Source: Dipteronia dyeriana | Lineage: Eukaryota > Streptophyta > Magnoliopsida > Sapindales > Sapindaceae | NCBI GenBank assembly: GCA_032871835.1 | Contig: CM065301.1 | Coordinates: 21,841,291 to 21,905,290, forward strand | DNA: 64,000 nucleotides | Reading direction: 5' to 3' | Part shown: one piece after another, positions 35,398-46,638 of the stretch | Layout of the letters: each line of letters begins with the position of its first letter | Numbering within the stretch: position 1 is the stretch's first letter | Notes under the pieces: model-generated | What the model was told of the DNA's origin: nothing | What the model saw: only the letters and a program-made list of their open reading frames with translations | The model's database searches: none | Translations under genes and position numbers: made by a program

Positions 35398-36260
35398 ATC
35401 TCATTGTGATAATTTCATTCTATTTATTTTCTCTGAATATGATAAGAGATCTCAGAGGTTTAATTATTTGGATATTATAGTGGTTGAGTACGTTTAAGGT
35501 TTGCAAGTTTCTAATAGCCACATGTAAAATAACTATTGATACACTAATCAAGATATTTGACACCGGAGGTTTGTGGAACATGTTATATCCTGCATTAAAT
35601 GATTGATATTTTTGATGTGTTTGGTTAGTGAGGGTTGTTTTTTATTAGATTAACTGTATTTATTCTATAGATGTTTGTTTTATATTCTTGAGAATGTAGT
35701 GTATATATATGTTAAGATGTTTATCATATTTGTTATTGTGTGTACATAGATATTTGGTTATGACAGGAAATCTTAAAGCTTTTAGTTTTGAGGGGGTAAT
35801 TTACTCATAAGTTATAAAGTTTTCACCGATAAGTGAACATTACTTAAGATAGAAGGATTTGTCCGTCATAAGGGAGGTTTAACTTATGGTCAAAATGTTT
35901 GACAAATGAGTGTAAGATGCTTAAGAAATTAAGTTTTAATCTTAAGCTGTTTCGCATTATACGAAGCTGGACTTATATGGAAATAGGCATGATGATCACA
36001 TTTGTATGAAATTTCCATATCACACATACATACCATTTTACTCGGGTAGGTAGAGTTAAGGGTATTTTGATTACGTATGGTTTTACGTTGATTAAAGATT
36101 TAATGATCTTTGTAGCTGGATACTTGAGGTTCTATTGAACTAAGGGGAAGGAAGATGTTACTCTCTTAAACATTCTTTGCGGCCATATATTATTGTTGTC
36201 AATTCATAGCGTCGTTTTTTAAAATGAATTTTTTAATTTAAAATAATAATGTCTATGTAG

Positions 36261-36274
36261 CTCAAGTGAGAGAT
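36261..36274 (+). other. Polypurine tract of Copia-2
   Basis: 'caagtgagagat' immediately before the LTR TGTAGG, close to the usual Copia form. Confidence 0.6.
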
Positions 36275-36802
36275 TGTAGGTTTTTATTAATAAAATTGTG
36301 AGTAACATTTGACATTATATTTTGATTTTATAAAAACCGAATTGATTGGAGTGTTTAAACAAGAGAGAATTGACCGGATTGAGCCTGATTGGTTGTAATC
36401 AATATTTGTTAGGCTTAATGCATATTAACTACATTAAATATATGTAGGATATGATATGAGCTATTGTATATGTGTGGGTCTGGTTCTTTTAGGACTAGCA
36501 TCCTATTAAATTTGAGAATCCTTTTATGAGTTAGGATTCTCATAAGTTATACTATTTATAGGGGATACCTACTCAATCATAGTGCGTGTTACAGAACTAT
36601 CTCTCTATTAGACAATCTGAGAAATGTAAGAAGAGAGTAGAAGACTTTTTAGTGTTCTTTTCAGGTTATTACGCTATTATAGATTTGGGGATTAAGATTC
36701 TCTACGAATTGAAAAGTTTCCGCTTCATTTCCAAATATTTGTCTATTCATATTTATTAATACAATATGAGATTTAATTATTTTTATATATAAAACGCTTA
36801 CA
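36275..36802 (+). repeat. 3' LTR of Copia-2
   Basis: 528 bp, a direct repeat of 31394-31923, ending gcttaca. Confidence 0.9.
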
Positions 36803-37158
36803 CCATAATCCAAGAATTATAAGACTATCAATTATGACAGAGGTTCCATTCGGTATAGGCACGTAGCTGCAAGGAATATGAGAGATATTCATGAGTTATA
36901 ATGACTTTTGAACATTCTTGGGAGTTGGGACTATTCAAATTTATTTCAGAATTTGGACGATTTCTTTCTTTTCATTTCTTTTTTCATGTTAATAAATTCT
37001 GTTTTGTCTAGTTTTGATTTCTTCATACTGTTAAAATTTGTGTAAAAAAAAAAAACATTATATATATTAATTAGTAGTTTAGATTCTGTTTTTTTTGGAC
37101 TACTATCTTGTTTTCTGCGTTAGTCTTAGCGTGCATGCATCATTCATGATCGATATTA
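36803..37158 (+). pseudogene. Gamma, right part and its 3' flank
   Basis: It continues gamma after Copia-2: 'atgacagaggttccattcgg' and 'cattcatgagttata' match alpha at 21184-21250. It ends in the M4 target site (tcgatatta, 37150-37158). The rest of the flank resumes after M4 at 45173. Confidence 0.6.
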
Positions 37159-37377
37159 AGGGTCAAAAAATTATTGGCACTATTTGGGGTAGTGTAAAAG
37201 TATCATCATTTTACTAATGTATGTTTAAAAGACATCATTTAACGTGTTCAGACAAAAATACCCCGAAATACTAAAACAGTGAGGAAGTTGTCGTTTTCAA
37301 AGTCAGAGATAAGCAACAGTCAAACCGACGGAAAACTAATCGACCGTGAAAGACCGGAAGAGATGCGATTGAGAAAG

Positions 37378-38443
37378 GTAAGATAATTTTTTTTTCATTG
37401 TTTTTGTTGTTGTTAACTTGCATTACATGTTAGAATTGAGTTTTGTTGATAGGAATTGTAGAAACCGGTTAAAATAGAGATGTGCGAATGGTTGTAGTTT
37501 AGATTAGGGTTTGTAATTTGGTTGAATATTAGTTGAGGAAGATGAAATCTGAGTTATCAAGATTTTTTGCAAGAAAATCGAACTTATTTATTGAGTCGAG
37601 CTTTTATTTTCGTGAAAATTAGGTTTTGGTAAGTCGAGCTTTTTTTGAATTGGATCGAGCCTTTTTTGAAAGGGATCGGGCTTTTTTGAAAGGAATCGAG
37701 CTTTTTCAATAGGGTCGAGCTTTTTTGAAAAGGGATCGAGCCATTTTGAAAGGAATAGAGCTTTTTGAAAAGGAATCGAGTTTTTTTGAAAGGGATCGAG
37801 CTTTTTTAAAAAGGTTTCGAGCTTTTTTCAATAGGTTCGAGCTTTTTTTTGAATTGGATCGAGTATTTTTTAAAGGGATCGAGCTTTTTTGAAAGGGATC
37901 AGGCTTTTTTGAAAAGGGATCGAGCCTTTTTGAAATGGATCGAGCTTTTTTTAAAAGGAATCGAGCTTTTTTGAAATGGATCGAGCTCTTTTAAAAAGGA
38001 TTCGAGCGTTTTTGAAAGGGATCGAGTTTTTTTCAATAGGCTCGAGCTTTTTTTACATTGGATCGAACTTTTTCACCATGGGATCGAGCTTACTTTACAT
38101 AGGATCGAGCTGTTTTTACATAGGATCGAGCATTTTTTGATAGAATCGAGTTTATTTTTAAAGGGTCGAGCTTTTTTGTCCTTGGATCGAGCTTTTTTTC
38201 TCTTGGATCGAGCTTTTTTTCTCTTGGATCAAGCTTTTTTTCTCTTGGATCGAGCTTTTGTGTCATGAGATCGAGCATTTTTGTCATAGGATCGAGATTT
38301 TTTTGAAAATGGTCGAGCTTTTTTCTCTTGGGATCGAGCCTTTTTATTTTAGGACCGAACTGTTTTGACATTTGATCGATACTTTTAATTTTGGTTACGA
38401 AATTTGTTATGTTTAATGATGTTGTATTTCTGTTACATTGCAG
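37378..38443 (+). other. Putative 5'-UTR intron of the M4 Ulp1-type gene, filled by the left repeat array
   Basis: The donor gtaaga follows 'gattgagaaag' (exon end 37377) and the acceptor 'acattgcag' ends at 38443, directly before ATG 38444. Within it, about 37600-38390, lie roughly 40 units of consensus ggatcgagcttttttgaaag. Matching donor and acceptor positions occur in M5. Splicing is inferred from sequence only. Confidence 0.65.
37600..38390. repeat. Left repeat array of M4 (GATCGAGCTTTTTT type)
   Basis: Units of about 20 bp on the plus strand, core ATCGAG followed by a T-run. Variation is mostly in the spacer. The minus-strand frame at 38090-38668 translates it as repeated KKLDPRE and is not a gene. 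Confidence 0.93.
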
Positions 38444-41272
38444 ATGAGAATTAGGTTGAGGGATTCGCTTAAAACTCCAGAAGGAGACTGGTACGAGGGT
38501 AAATTGACTCGACACAACCATTTTGATGCCCTTGCCCATATAGACGACGCGTTGAACCGTGTCCCTATAGAATTTGCAGATGAAGACCGATGTCGGTTCA
38601 TGGCGCCATGTTTCGGGCATTTCCTGACAATGCATCGGGAGATGAAGTTTTCCGGTGGTATCATCCATCGGTTGCTTTTGAGGGAGCTGGTGCCGACACC
38701 AGCTGAGAGACAGGCACTGTACTATGCCTGGCTAGACGATAGGGGGAGCCTGTATGTAGAAGATGACATGGATGATATGCCGCCTCTGGTCCCTGATCAG
38801 ACTACCTTTGGCGGGATCAGTGGTATAGAGGGTGGGGGTTTAACAAACATGACCAGTGACAATGAGGGATCTGAGCCCGCTGTTGGGGGTTTAAGGCCCA
38901 GTGACAGTGAGAGATATGAGATAGACCCTCAACGAGAAAGGCATAGGATAGGCGGGTTCGGTTTTCCACCCCCGGACATGGTACATCTGTAGGAGATTCC
39001 CGTGGGGGCGTTGGACGTGATGGAGAGGTAAGTTGAAAACAAAGTTTAGTGTTTTTTATTAACACGTGATGATAGTTTTTTACTAACAATGTAGACATGA
39101 TTTCAGGCTCCGTGGGTAGATATGTTGAACGATGTGCGTGAAGCCCTCCGGAAGAGTGACGAGGATCGACAACGTCAACACTAGAGTTTGTGGATATGAT
39201 CCGGAAGAGTGATAAGGATCGTCAGCAGCAACACCGATTGTTACTAGATATGATCCAGGGGCTTTAGGGGTTGACCATGCGTACACACAGGGATGGCCCC
39301 CCACCTCCTGATCCAGACTTTAGTTCTGGAGGGTCGACTGATAGGTATACGAGGGAGACAGACATGACCGCTCAACATAGTTAGGACCCGTCTATCGGGG
39401 GGGTAGGTCCGGAGAGGCAACCTCAGTCGCATACCAATGATAGTAGGCTTGGTTCACGTACAACAGTCGGGTCGGACCTCCCAGCTGTCCTATCTGGGTC
39501 CACTCAGGCTCAGCGGTCCCCCCCATCACCCAGTACATCGATTCTACCACAACGGTCCCCTTTCCCACCCAGCACGTAGGCGTCGGCTTAGCTGTCCCCT
39601 CCCCCACCCAACACGTCGGTGGCGTCGGCCCCCATCCCTCCCCAACCCAGCATGTTGACTTAGGCTCAGCGGTCCCCACCACCGCCCAACACATCAATTC
39701 AGCCACAGCGGTCCCCTTCCTCACCCAGCACGTCTGAATCGGCTCAGCGGTCCCCTCCCCCACCCAGCACGTCGGCGGTGTCGGCCCCCTTCCCTTCCCC
39801 ACCCAGCATGTTAACTCAGGCTCAGCGGCCCCCTCCACCGCCCAGCACATCGACCGAGCTCCAGAGCTCATCGGAGGCTGGAGTACCGCACATGAAGCGT
39901 ATAGTTAAGCGCAGATGGCAGTTGATGAGCCCTTACATAGATCCATGCCGTCCAAAGAGGTTGAGGACACGGCCCGAGTCTGTGGAACACATTTTTGACC
40001 CCCACGGACTAGCTGACGTTGACCAGCTTACGGAATACAAAGCCTTCAAGAGGAACATCAACGGGGAACTGTGAGCCCAACTTTTTATAATAAAAATGCT
40101 TGTAAATTTAATGTTTATTCAAATTTACGTAAAGCTAAGCTAATTCAATCATTAAACAGACGTGATGTGGACGTGCTGGCACTAATGGACGCGGGATGGT
40201 TCGTGCGTATGCAGTCCAACTTCATGGACTTGGAGGACACGGTACGTACTTACGTGATTTTCATATTAACGTTTCTGTAAGTAATGTTGTATTGTTAACA
40301 ATTACAGTGGTTTTATTGTTTGTCAGCATATGGATGCATACCTTCATATTCTTCGCAAGCGTCAGCAGGGATTCCCCAATGTGTACAACCAGAGTATCAA
40401 TGTGTTGGATACATAATTTTATGTAAGTAGTTATAATTTTTTGGAATCGAATCGCATTTTCTGGTTTTGTAATATTAAAAGGATATTATCAATGCTTATA
40501 TGTACAGCCACTTATGTTGTACATGTAGGAGAGGATGATGCCTCGTGATTCGCACAGGGCTGTGACCACGGCAAGGTGGAATGTGTTACAGTCCAGATGG
40601 TTGGAAGAGGACCTTCTGACGGTCCGTGGAGCAACCACGAATGGAAACCGCCCATGGCATGAGGTTGACCTGGTAAGTGTTAAATGATGGAAATGATTTA
40701 AGAAATAAAATGTTCGTACATTCTGACCTAACACCGTATGCATACTATTACAGGTCCTGATTCCGTGCAACGTTGGGGGCCAACGTTGGCGGCCAACGTT
40801 GGGGCCAACATTGGCTGGTGGTGACCGTCGACCTAATTCTGGGGAAGATTGACATTTTTGACCACTGGAGACAGGAAGTCCCTCATTATATCAGGAATCA
40901 GCATGTTCGATCATTACGGTGGTTTTTACAGTCCATGTTGAATGACCCGGGGTTTCACACTGCACGACGAGGCGGTCGTCGTCCGTTCCCTTTGGAAAAT
41001 AAGTTCTTCAGCGTGGTCCCTACTTCTACAGTCTTCTAACAAAAAAAATCGTAAGACATTCTGTTTCATTCACGTGCTTAGATATTATTTAAAAACCATT
41101 AGTAACGATTTTTACTGTGTCCAATTGCAGAGGTAACTGTGGTCCCCGTACTTTGAGACTTATCGAGTACTTACTGGCGGGTCAAAGGCCTTTTGATTGG
41201 TCAAAGGACGACATGGGGATTATTCGGGAGAAAATGGCTGTAGAGATTTTTTGTAACTCCAGGCCCGCCTAG
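38444..41272 (+). pseudogene. Ulp1-like C48 peptidase gene lacking DUF1985 (M4)
   Basis: Ulp1/C48 peptidases process or remove SUMO-type modifiers; those captured by plant MULEs have unknown substrates. From ATG 38444 the first exon reads LRDSLKTPEGDWYEGKLT, NHFDALAHIDDALNRVP, MKFSGGIIHRLLLREL. It then jumps in frame to VPTPAERQAL, the segment that follows DUF1985 in M5. Next come EALRKSDEDRQRQH (coiled coil, about 39140), a proline/serine-rich minisatellite (39480-39880), VKRRWQLMSPYIDPCRPKR (39903), MDAYLHILRKRQ (40331), QHWLVVTVDL with the catalytic His (40809), FDHWR with Asp, and GNCGPRTLRLIEY with the catalytic Cys (about 41138). Stops, frameshifts and a 25-nt expansion before the His disable it. 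Several short introns are inferred. Confidence 0.85.
39480..39885 (+). repeat. Coding minisatellite (proline/serine-rich) in M4
   Basis: About 30-bp units of the type 'cagcggtcccc..cccacccagcacgtcg' repeat some twelve times between the coiled-coil region and the conserved VKRRWQL block. The matching place in M5 has its own minisatellite at 51030-51390. Confidence 0.85.
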
Positions 41273-41424
41273 TGATTGGTTGTATATTACCATTTTTTAT
41301 GTACAAAGACATGTAATTAATTCATAAATATTAATTCATTCATTAATAAGTAATTATTGTAATTCCAAATTATTACAATCTGATACAATTCCAAATGTTT
41401 ACAATGTGATCAAAACTTTGTCAT

Positions 41425-44160
41425 TCATTCCCTATTAGAGTCAATGTTAGGACATGTCTGTTTGTTGTGTCCAATTGAATGACAGATGGTACACTTGCGG
41501 TGGTATTCATCGGGAACACCTCTGCTTGTATCTTCATTAATAATAGGTGGATTAGAACATCTCCTGGAATTATGCCCTCGTTGTCCACATCTTCTACAGG
41601 ATTATGTAGGTGTCCTTTCCGAAGACGAGACATAGCGACCCACCATCGGGCGTCCTGCTTGTCTCCTGGAGTTTGGATTCAAAATCACCCTCTGAGCAAT
41701 GTCAGATGGCACAACCCAAGTGGAAGGATGGCCCACCGGCATAATAGGAACCGAGTACGCGTCAATAAGTGTCTGTCTCTTGTAGTAGTTCGAACACAAG
41801 GTTGTCAAGTCCAAGTTTCACTCCCTGTAAAAAAACATTGAAAACGATCAGCTTCACGTTTCAGTAATAATCACCTCACAATACAACTTGAAATTAATGT
41901 ACCGTGTCGCCGCAAGAGCGTGAGAACATGGAAAAGGATCCATTTGGAATTTGTTGCAAGTACAAGTTTTTCGGGCTAAGTCAACAGTCCACTGTTTTCC
42001 ATACCGCTTGACAGAGAAAATATTCTAGTCTACTGGATTTACGGTCAAAAAACCACATTTCTCCACACGTTTTAAGAGCACAATATGTGCTACGTCAGTC
42101 AACTGATGACGCATGGTTTGTGCAGCTCTATAGCGATCGTGAAACCAGCGTTGCAGCATATTCCTAATGAACTCAGCAAGAGTCAATATAAGCAGTTGGC
42201 GTGAAAATTTTAGGCATGAGTTTATGCATTCTGCAACATTTATCGTCATCACCTTGTACCTTCTTTTCGGACAGTGTACACGGGACCACTTGTGTGGACC
42301 GGCATCAATTACATAATCATATGTATTTTAGTGCAAGTTTCTTAACTCTTCCATATGCTGGTTATATTCAAACTCGGTGTATGCGCGGGCTGCTTTGTTC
42401 ATTATTACGGCAACATCCTTCCTATGAAATCGCTTCTTAATATTTTCAGCAAAGTACCAGCAACATATGGTATGGGTGGCATAAGGGAACACTTTAGAAA
42501 TCCTTGCTTCAATGCTTGCATGCCTATCGGAAATGAAAACTAGCTCATCAATATGACCTAGGGCACCCTTCAAACAATCCAAAAACCATTCCCATGAAAG
42601 GTTGTTTTCTGAGTCGTCATACCCCAAAGCAATTGGATACACCTGTTCGTTCCCATCTTGTGCTGTTGCAACAAACATTGTACCCCGGAATCGTCCCTTC
42701 AAATGGGTACCATCAACGGCAATGACTGGACGCATACACATCTGGAATCCTCTAAGTGAGGCACTAATCGCCATCTTCGTCACACTGTAAGTCAGTAATT
42801 GTGCCGGGATTTTGTTGTTCCAAAACGTAACCAAATGATAGAAGCAATTTGAAGGTTTCCTCATGCGTTCCATATGTCAGTGACAACGTATAATTGAGGG
42901 CGGCGTGTGCCTTACTGTACATGATTTGGATTCCATACATTGATTTCATGTCGGTGATTATGTCCTTCGGACGCATGAGTAGACCATCTTGTTGTTGAAG
43001 TCTAGGTGCAATAACTTCTCCAATTATGACTGCACTAGCTTATCGGTGTCGGCGGCGAATTTCCTCTAACGAACAAGTGTGTTCGTTGACAAAACTTCTT
43101 ACTTGAAAGTATGTACCTTCATCTCTCCTCACCGCTCTTAACTTCCACGTACAATTTCCCATCAAACAGACTAGATGTAATGTTGTCTTATTGGACCTTT
43201 TCACCTTCCACTCGAAGTTCTGCCGCATTGCAAAATGGCCTACTAGTCTCTTCAAATCATTTTTCGTTGGAAAAAATTGCCTTTTATATATCATGCTTGT
43301 AGGTTCATCTTCAACCAAATTCCTGCTTCCACCAATACCAAACGAGTATGATTCTGCTCCTGGAATAACCCATGTTGTGGCATTATCATAATCATCTGGA
43401 GTTACATTAGCCCTCCCCTCGGAGGTCCCAGCTATATCTGGTGCATTAGAACTAAATATGTGCCTTACACGTCTTTCTGTTTCGACAGGTTCTTCATCAT
43501 CCTGATTGTCCTCTACATTTTCTACAAAATTGAAATTGCCCTCATTATCCACCTCATGAATCAGCCCAACATTCAGTGATGTATTCTGCTCATTGTTGAC
43601 GTCATTGTAGATTTCATTGTATTGGTGGTTGTACTGTCTACCATTCATCTCAATTTGACAACCAAATACATCGTTGAATTGAAGTCCCGGTATATTATCA
43701 TGGGCGGCTACTTCCGGTGGGACAACACATATGTTTTCCCGACCATCAATCCACTTCTTTCTGTGAACAACTAGTTGCTTCCGTCTGACGATCGAAATTG
43801 TTGGGTGTTATCACGATCAGGGATATCTTCACTAAAGACACCTCATGTTGGCCTCTCGATTAGACTAGCACATACTTGAGGGATCACCCTATCTTTCCCT
43901 AGCATAAACTGAACATCATCATTGTTTCTTATAAATGTACGACATGTAGTCCTAGGAACAATTGATATAGACTGTAGATCATCACTGTATTTGTTCTCAT
44001 CAAACTTCAAAATGGTTTGCACGATCGACACCATTTCGTCGTAACTCAAATTCTTTGACACATACAAACCTTGGTTATCGGAACCTAAATACCTTTGATT
44101 TCCGTCGGGTAATTGCTCTCATCGACCGTTGTAATATATGACTATTCTAACCCTATCAAT
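41425..44160 (-). pseudogene. MULE transposase pseudogene (M4)
   Basis: Read on the minus strand: the M5 start codon position is ATT (44160-44158), so the start is lost, and a TGA replaces the tryptophan of NGRW. The N-terminal region (SYDEMVSIVQTILKFDENKYS) is followed by an acidic linker, the MuDR N-terminal domain (FFPTKNDLKRLVGHFAMR, NCTWKLRAVRRDEGTYFQ), and the DDE core with AVDGTHLKGRFRGTMFVATA, ISDRHASIEA and NVAECINS. The SWIM finger follows (CTCNKFQMDPFPCSHAL). After a short intron come DAYSVPIMPVGHPSTWVVP and a C-terminal CCHC knuckle (CTICHSIGHNKQTC) just before TGA 41427-41425. All three putative catalytic acids are present, but frameshifts break the protein into at least five pieces. 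Confidence 0.88.
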
Positions 44161-44165
44161 TGTCC

Positions 44166-44942
44166 TGTCAAAACCATCATCAAAAACCATTATTAAGAAA
44201 TATATTTAATATTAAATTTACAATTGTAAAGGATTAAACAAAAATCAAAAGTGTAAGAGATGAAGTTTTTTTTTAACTGATCGAGCTTTTTTTATACATG
44301 ATCGAGTTTTTTCTAACGGAGTCTAGCTTTTTTTGTTCAACCGAGCTCTATTTGTACATCATCGAGCTTTTTTATATATGGCTTGAGCTTTTTTATATAT
44401 GGCTCGAGCTTTTTTCATATGAATCGAGTTTTTTTATGAGGAATCGAGCTTTTTTTATGCTGGATCGAGCTTTTTCAATAGGGATCGAGCTATTTTTGTG
44501 AGAGATCGAGCTTTTTTTGTCAATGATCGAGCTTTTTTTTAAGGATCAAGCTTTTTTTCTGAGGGATCGAGCTTTTTTTTAGGGATCGAGTTTTTTTTTT
44601 ACGTATCTAGCATCTATTTTTTGGATCGAGCATTTATTTTATGGATCGAGCTTTTTTATAATTTGATCGAGCTTTTTTTCAAATGTTTCGATCTTTTTTG
44701 AAATGCTTTCCAGCTTTTATGCCCAAGATTTTAAACATGTTTGCACCACTTCAACTCAACTCGGCCAAATATATATACAAAAAAATATGCATACATGTTC
44801 ATTCATTATTTTTTTAAAAGTTTACAACTCCCAAACATAAACATAAAAAAATTGAGACAACATGTTCATAAATGTTTATACAGTGTTATACCACACAGAA
44901 ATACAAGAAAAATGGAAATGAATATCAGAAATATTAATTTAC
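44166..44942 (-). other. Putative 5'-UTR intron of the M4 transposase gene, with the right repeat array
   Basis: On the minus strand the donor gtaaat follows 'attgcacaagaag' (exon end 44943). The acceptor 'tttgacag' ends at 44165, four bases before the lost ATG. Units of the GATCGAGCTTTTTT type occupy 44275-44710 in the same plus-strand polarity as the left array. Confidence 0.65.
44275..44710. repeat. Right repeat array of M4
   Basis: About 20 units 'gatcgagctttttt' on the plus strand. Same variant and same strand as 37600-38390, hence antisense to the transposase transcript. The plus-strand frame 44298-44501 is repeat translation. Confidence 0.92.
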
Positions 44943-45172
44943 CTTCTTGTGCAATATCTGGAATGGAGCTCGTTTTCTGAAGAAAAAATGGAGTAGTTGA
45001 TTGATTTTCAGAAAACTTTTTTGGACGACAGTTTTTAAAGAATAAAAAATCGATTATTTAAGGGCAATTTCGGTATCTCACCATAATAGGTGCCTTTTAA
45101 ACTTAATTTATAATAACGGTGATATAACTGCAAGAGACAAAAAAAAAAGGTGACATTCCTCACCATTTCCAC

Positions 45173-45480
45173 TTGATATTATGGTAACATTTCATGTGTT
45201 AAAGTGAAAGATTTTTACAAGCACAATAATATTTTCTTGCCTACAAACCAATTATCCATGCCAGATTTATTAAAATGAAAAAAGAAATTATCCATACTAG
45301 ATAAATCTTCTGTAAAAAGATTCATTAGATCAATTACGTGGAAGGTTTAATATGTTTTACATAACACAATAAATTGACTAGATTAATTAGAGTCATTCTA
45401 AGGTAATGCAAACGTCTTGACATGAAGTCTTCAGGTGAAAGTAATCTTCAATGTTTTCCTATTACATGCAGAAATACCAT
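45173..45480 (+). repeat. Host flank between M4 and M5 (rest of the gamma 3' flank)
   Basis: It begins with the M4 target copy and ends with the M5 target copy (aaataccat, 45472-45480). It aligns with alpha flank 21428-21640 ('gcctacaaaccaattat', 'attcattagatcaattac', 'aacgtcttga'). Confidence 0.8.
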
Positions 45481-45700
45481 GAGGAAATGGTAAAATATAT
45501 CACCTTTTTTAAGGTGTGTTGTGATGATGTCACCATTTTAATAACTTAAGTTTAAAAGGCACATATTACGGTGAACTGTCCAAATTACACCTAAACTTAA
45601 ATTTTTTAAAAGCCTCGTTCTGAACTCGTTGGAATCTCCCTAGAAAAGTTGTTGTCTGAAAAACTTGAGTCTCGGCCCTCTCAAGATTCTGCAGTAGAAG

Positions 45701-46634
45701 GTAACAAATATTTATGATCTTCACTTAAATTTCTTTTATTTCTTTTAAGCATTTCAGATATTTGCATTCATTTCTGTGTGGGTTTACAATGTATCAATTC
45801 CTCGATATCAATGTATCCATTTCAGATTCTGCACTAGAATGTTTTTTTCTTGTGTGACCGAGAAAATTTAAAGATGAATCAAGCTTATTTTATATTGGAA
45901 CGAGCTGTTGTTTAGTTTGAAAAAAAGCTCGATTATTTGAAAAAAATGCTCAACAAAAAATGCTTGATCCCTTAGGAAAAGTTCTCGATCCTTAGGAAAA
46001 ATTCTCGAACCCTTTAAAAAGATCTCGAACCGTTACAAATGTTCTCGATCCCTTTAAAAAGATCTCGAACCCTTTAAAAAGATTTCGAACAGTTACAAAT
46101 GTTCTCGATCCCTTTAAAAAGTTCTCGATCCCTTAGAAAAAGTTCTCGTTCCCTTGTTAAAAGTTCTCGATCCCTTGACAAAAGTTCTCGATAATTTGAG
46201 AAATAGTCTCGATCCCTTTAAAAAGTTCTCAAACGGTTATAAATGTTCTCGATCCCTTAGAAAAAGTTCACTGTTGACTTGTTGAAAGTTGTCGATCCGT
46301 TGATAAAAGTTCTCGGTCCTTTTAATAAATATTCTCGATCCATTTAAAAAGTTCTCGAACCGTTTGAAATGTTCTCGATCCCTTACAAAAAGTTCCCGTT
46401 CCCTTGTTAAAAGTTCTCGAACCGTTATAAAAAGTTCTCGATAGTTTGACAAATATTCTCAATAAAAGTTCTAGAATCGAACCCTTTTTATAAGTTCTCG
46501 ATCCTTTGTAAATTATTCTCAAACCCTTGAAAAAGTTCTCGATCCCTTATATAAAGTACTCGATCCATTTGATTTTTTTGTAATTGTATTTTTTTTTATC
46601 TGTTAATAATTGATTGTGATGATGATTTTCACAG
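45701..46634 (+). other. Putative 5'-UTR intron of the M5 transposase gene, with the left repeat array
   Basis: The donor gtaaca follows 'ttctgcagtagaag' (exon end 45700) and the acceptor 'tttcacag' ends at 46634, four bases before ATG 46639. The array of about 30 units (45900-46570) reads 'aaaaagttctcgatccctt' on the plus strand, i.e. in sense orientation for this gene. Confidence 0.65.
45900..46570. repeat. Left repeat array of M5 (TTCTCGATCC type)
   Basis: Units near 20 bp with core TCTCGA(T/A)CC and an A-run. The variant differs from the GCTCGA forms of M2 and M4 and is shared with the right array of M5. Confidence 0.93.
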
Positions 46635-46638
46635 GACA

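Larger units (their letters stand above)
31394..36802 (+). mobile_element. Copia-2: non-coding Copia-type LTR element
   Basis: LTRs 31394-31923 and 36275-36802 are direct repeats, visibly more diverged than those of Copia-1. They start TGTA and end TACA. The primer site after the left LTR (tggaatcaaagcc) is close to the tRNA-Met type, and the tract before the right LTR (caagtgagagat) is Copia-like. Flanks ccatt and ccata agree at 4 of 5. The 4.35-kb interior shows no gag or pol motifs and holds at least two nested DNA elements, so it is either a non-autonomous (LARD-like) element or a fully eroded one. It interrupts gamma. Confidence 0.85.
37159..45172 (-). mobile_element. M4, Mutator-like element with transposase and Ulp1 genes (inverse orientation)
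   Basis: The left end starts agggtcaaaaaatt and the right end finishes accatttccac. Flanks 37150-37158 (tcgatatta) and 45173-45181 (ttgatatta) agree at 8 of 9. The alpha flank at about 21428 shows the uninterrupted site. It holds a plus-strand Ulp1-type gene (38444-41272) and a minus-strand transposase (41425-44160), tail to tail with about 150 bp between. TCGAG arrays sit in the first intron of each. Both genes are disabled, and the Ulp1 gene lacks DUF1985. Confidence 0.92.

Noticed and set aside
38090..38668. Long minus-strand frame with KKLDPRE repeats
   Set aside because: It is the translation of the M4 TCGAG array plus the antisense of the Ulp1-gene first exon; no stop occurs only because the unit lacks stop triplets in that frame.
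39392..39871. 159-residue minus-strand frame with CWVGEGT repeats
   Set aside because: Antisense reading of the proline-rich coding minisatellite of the M4 Ulp1 gene.
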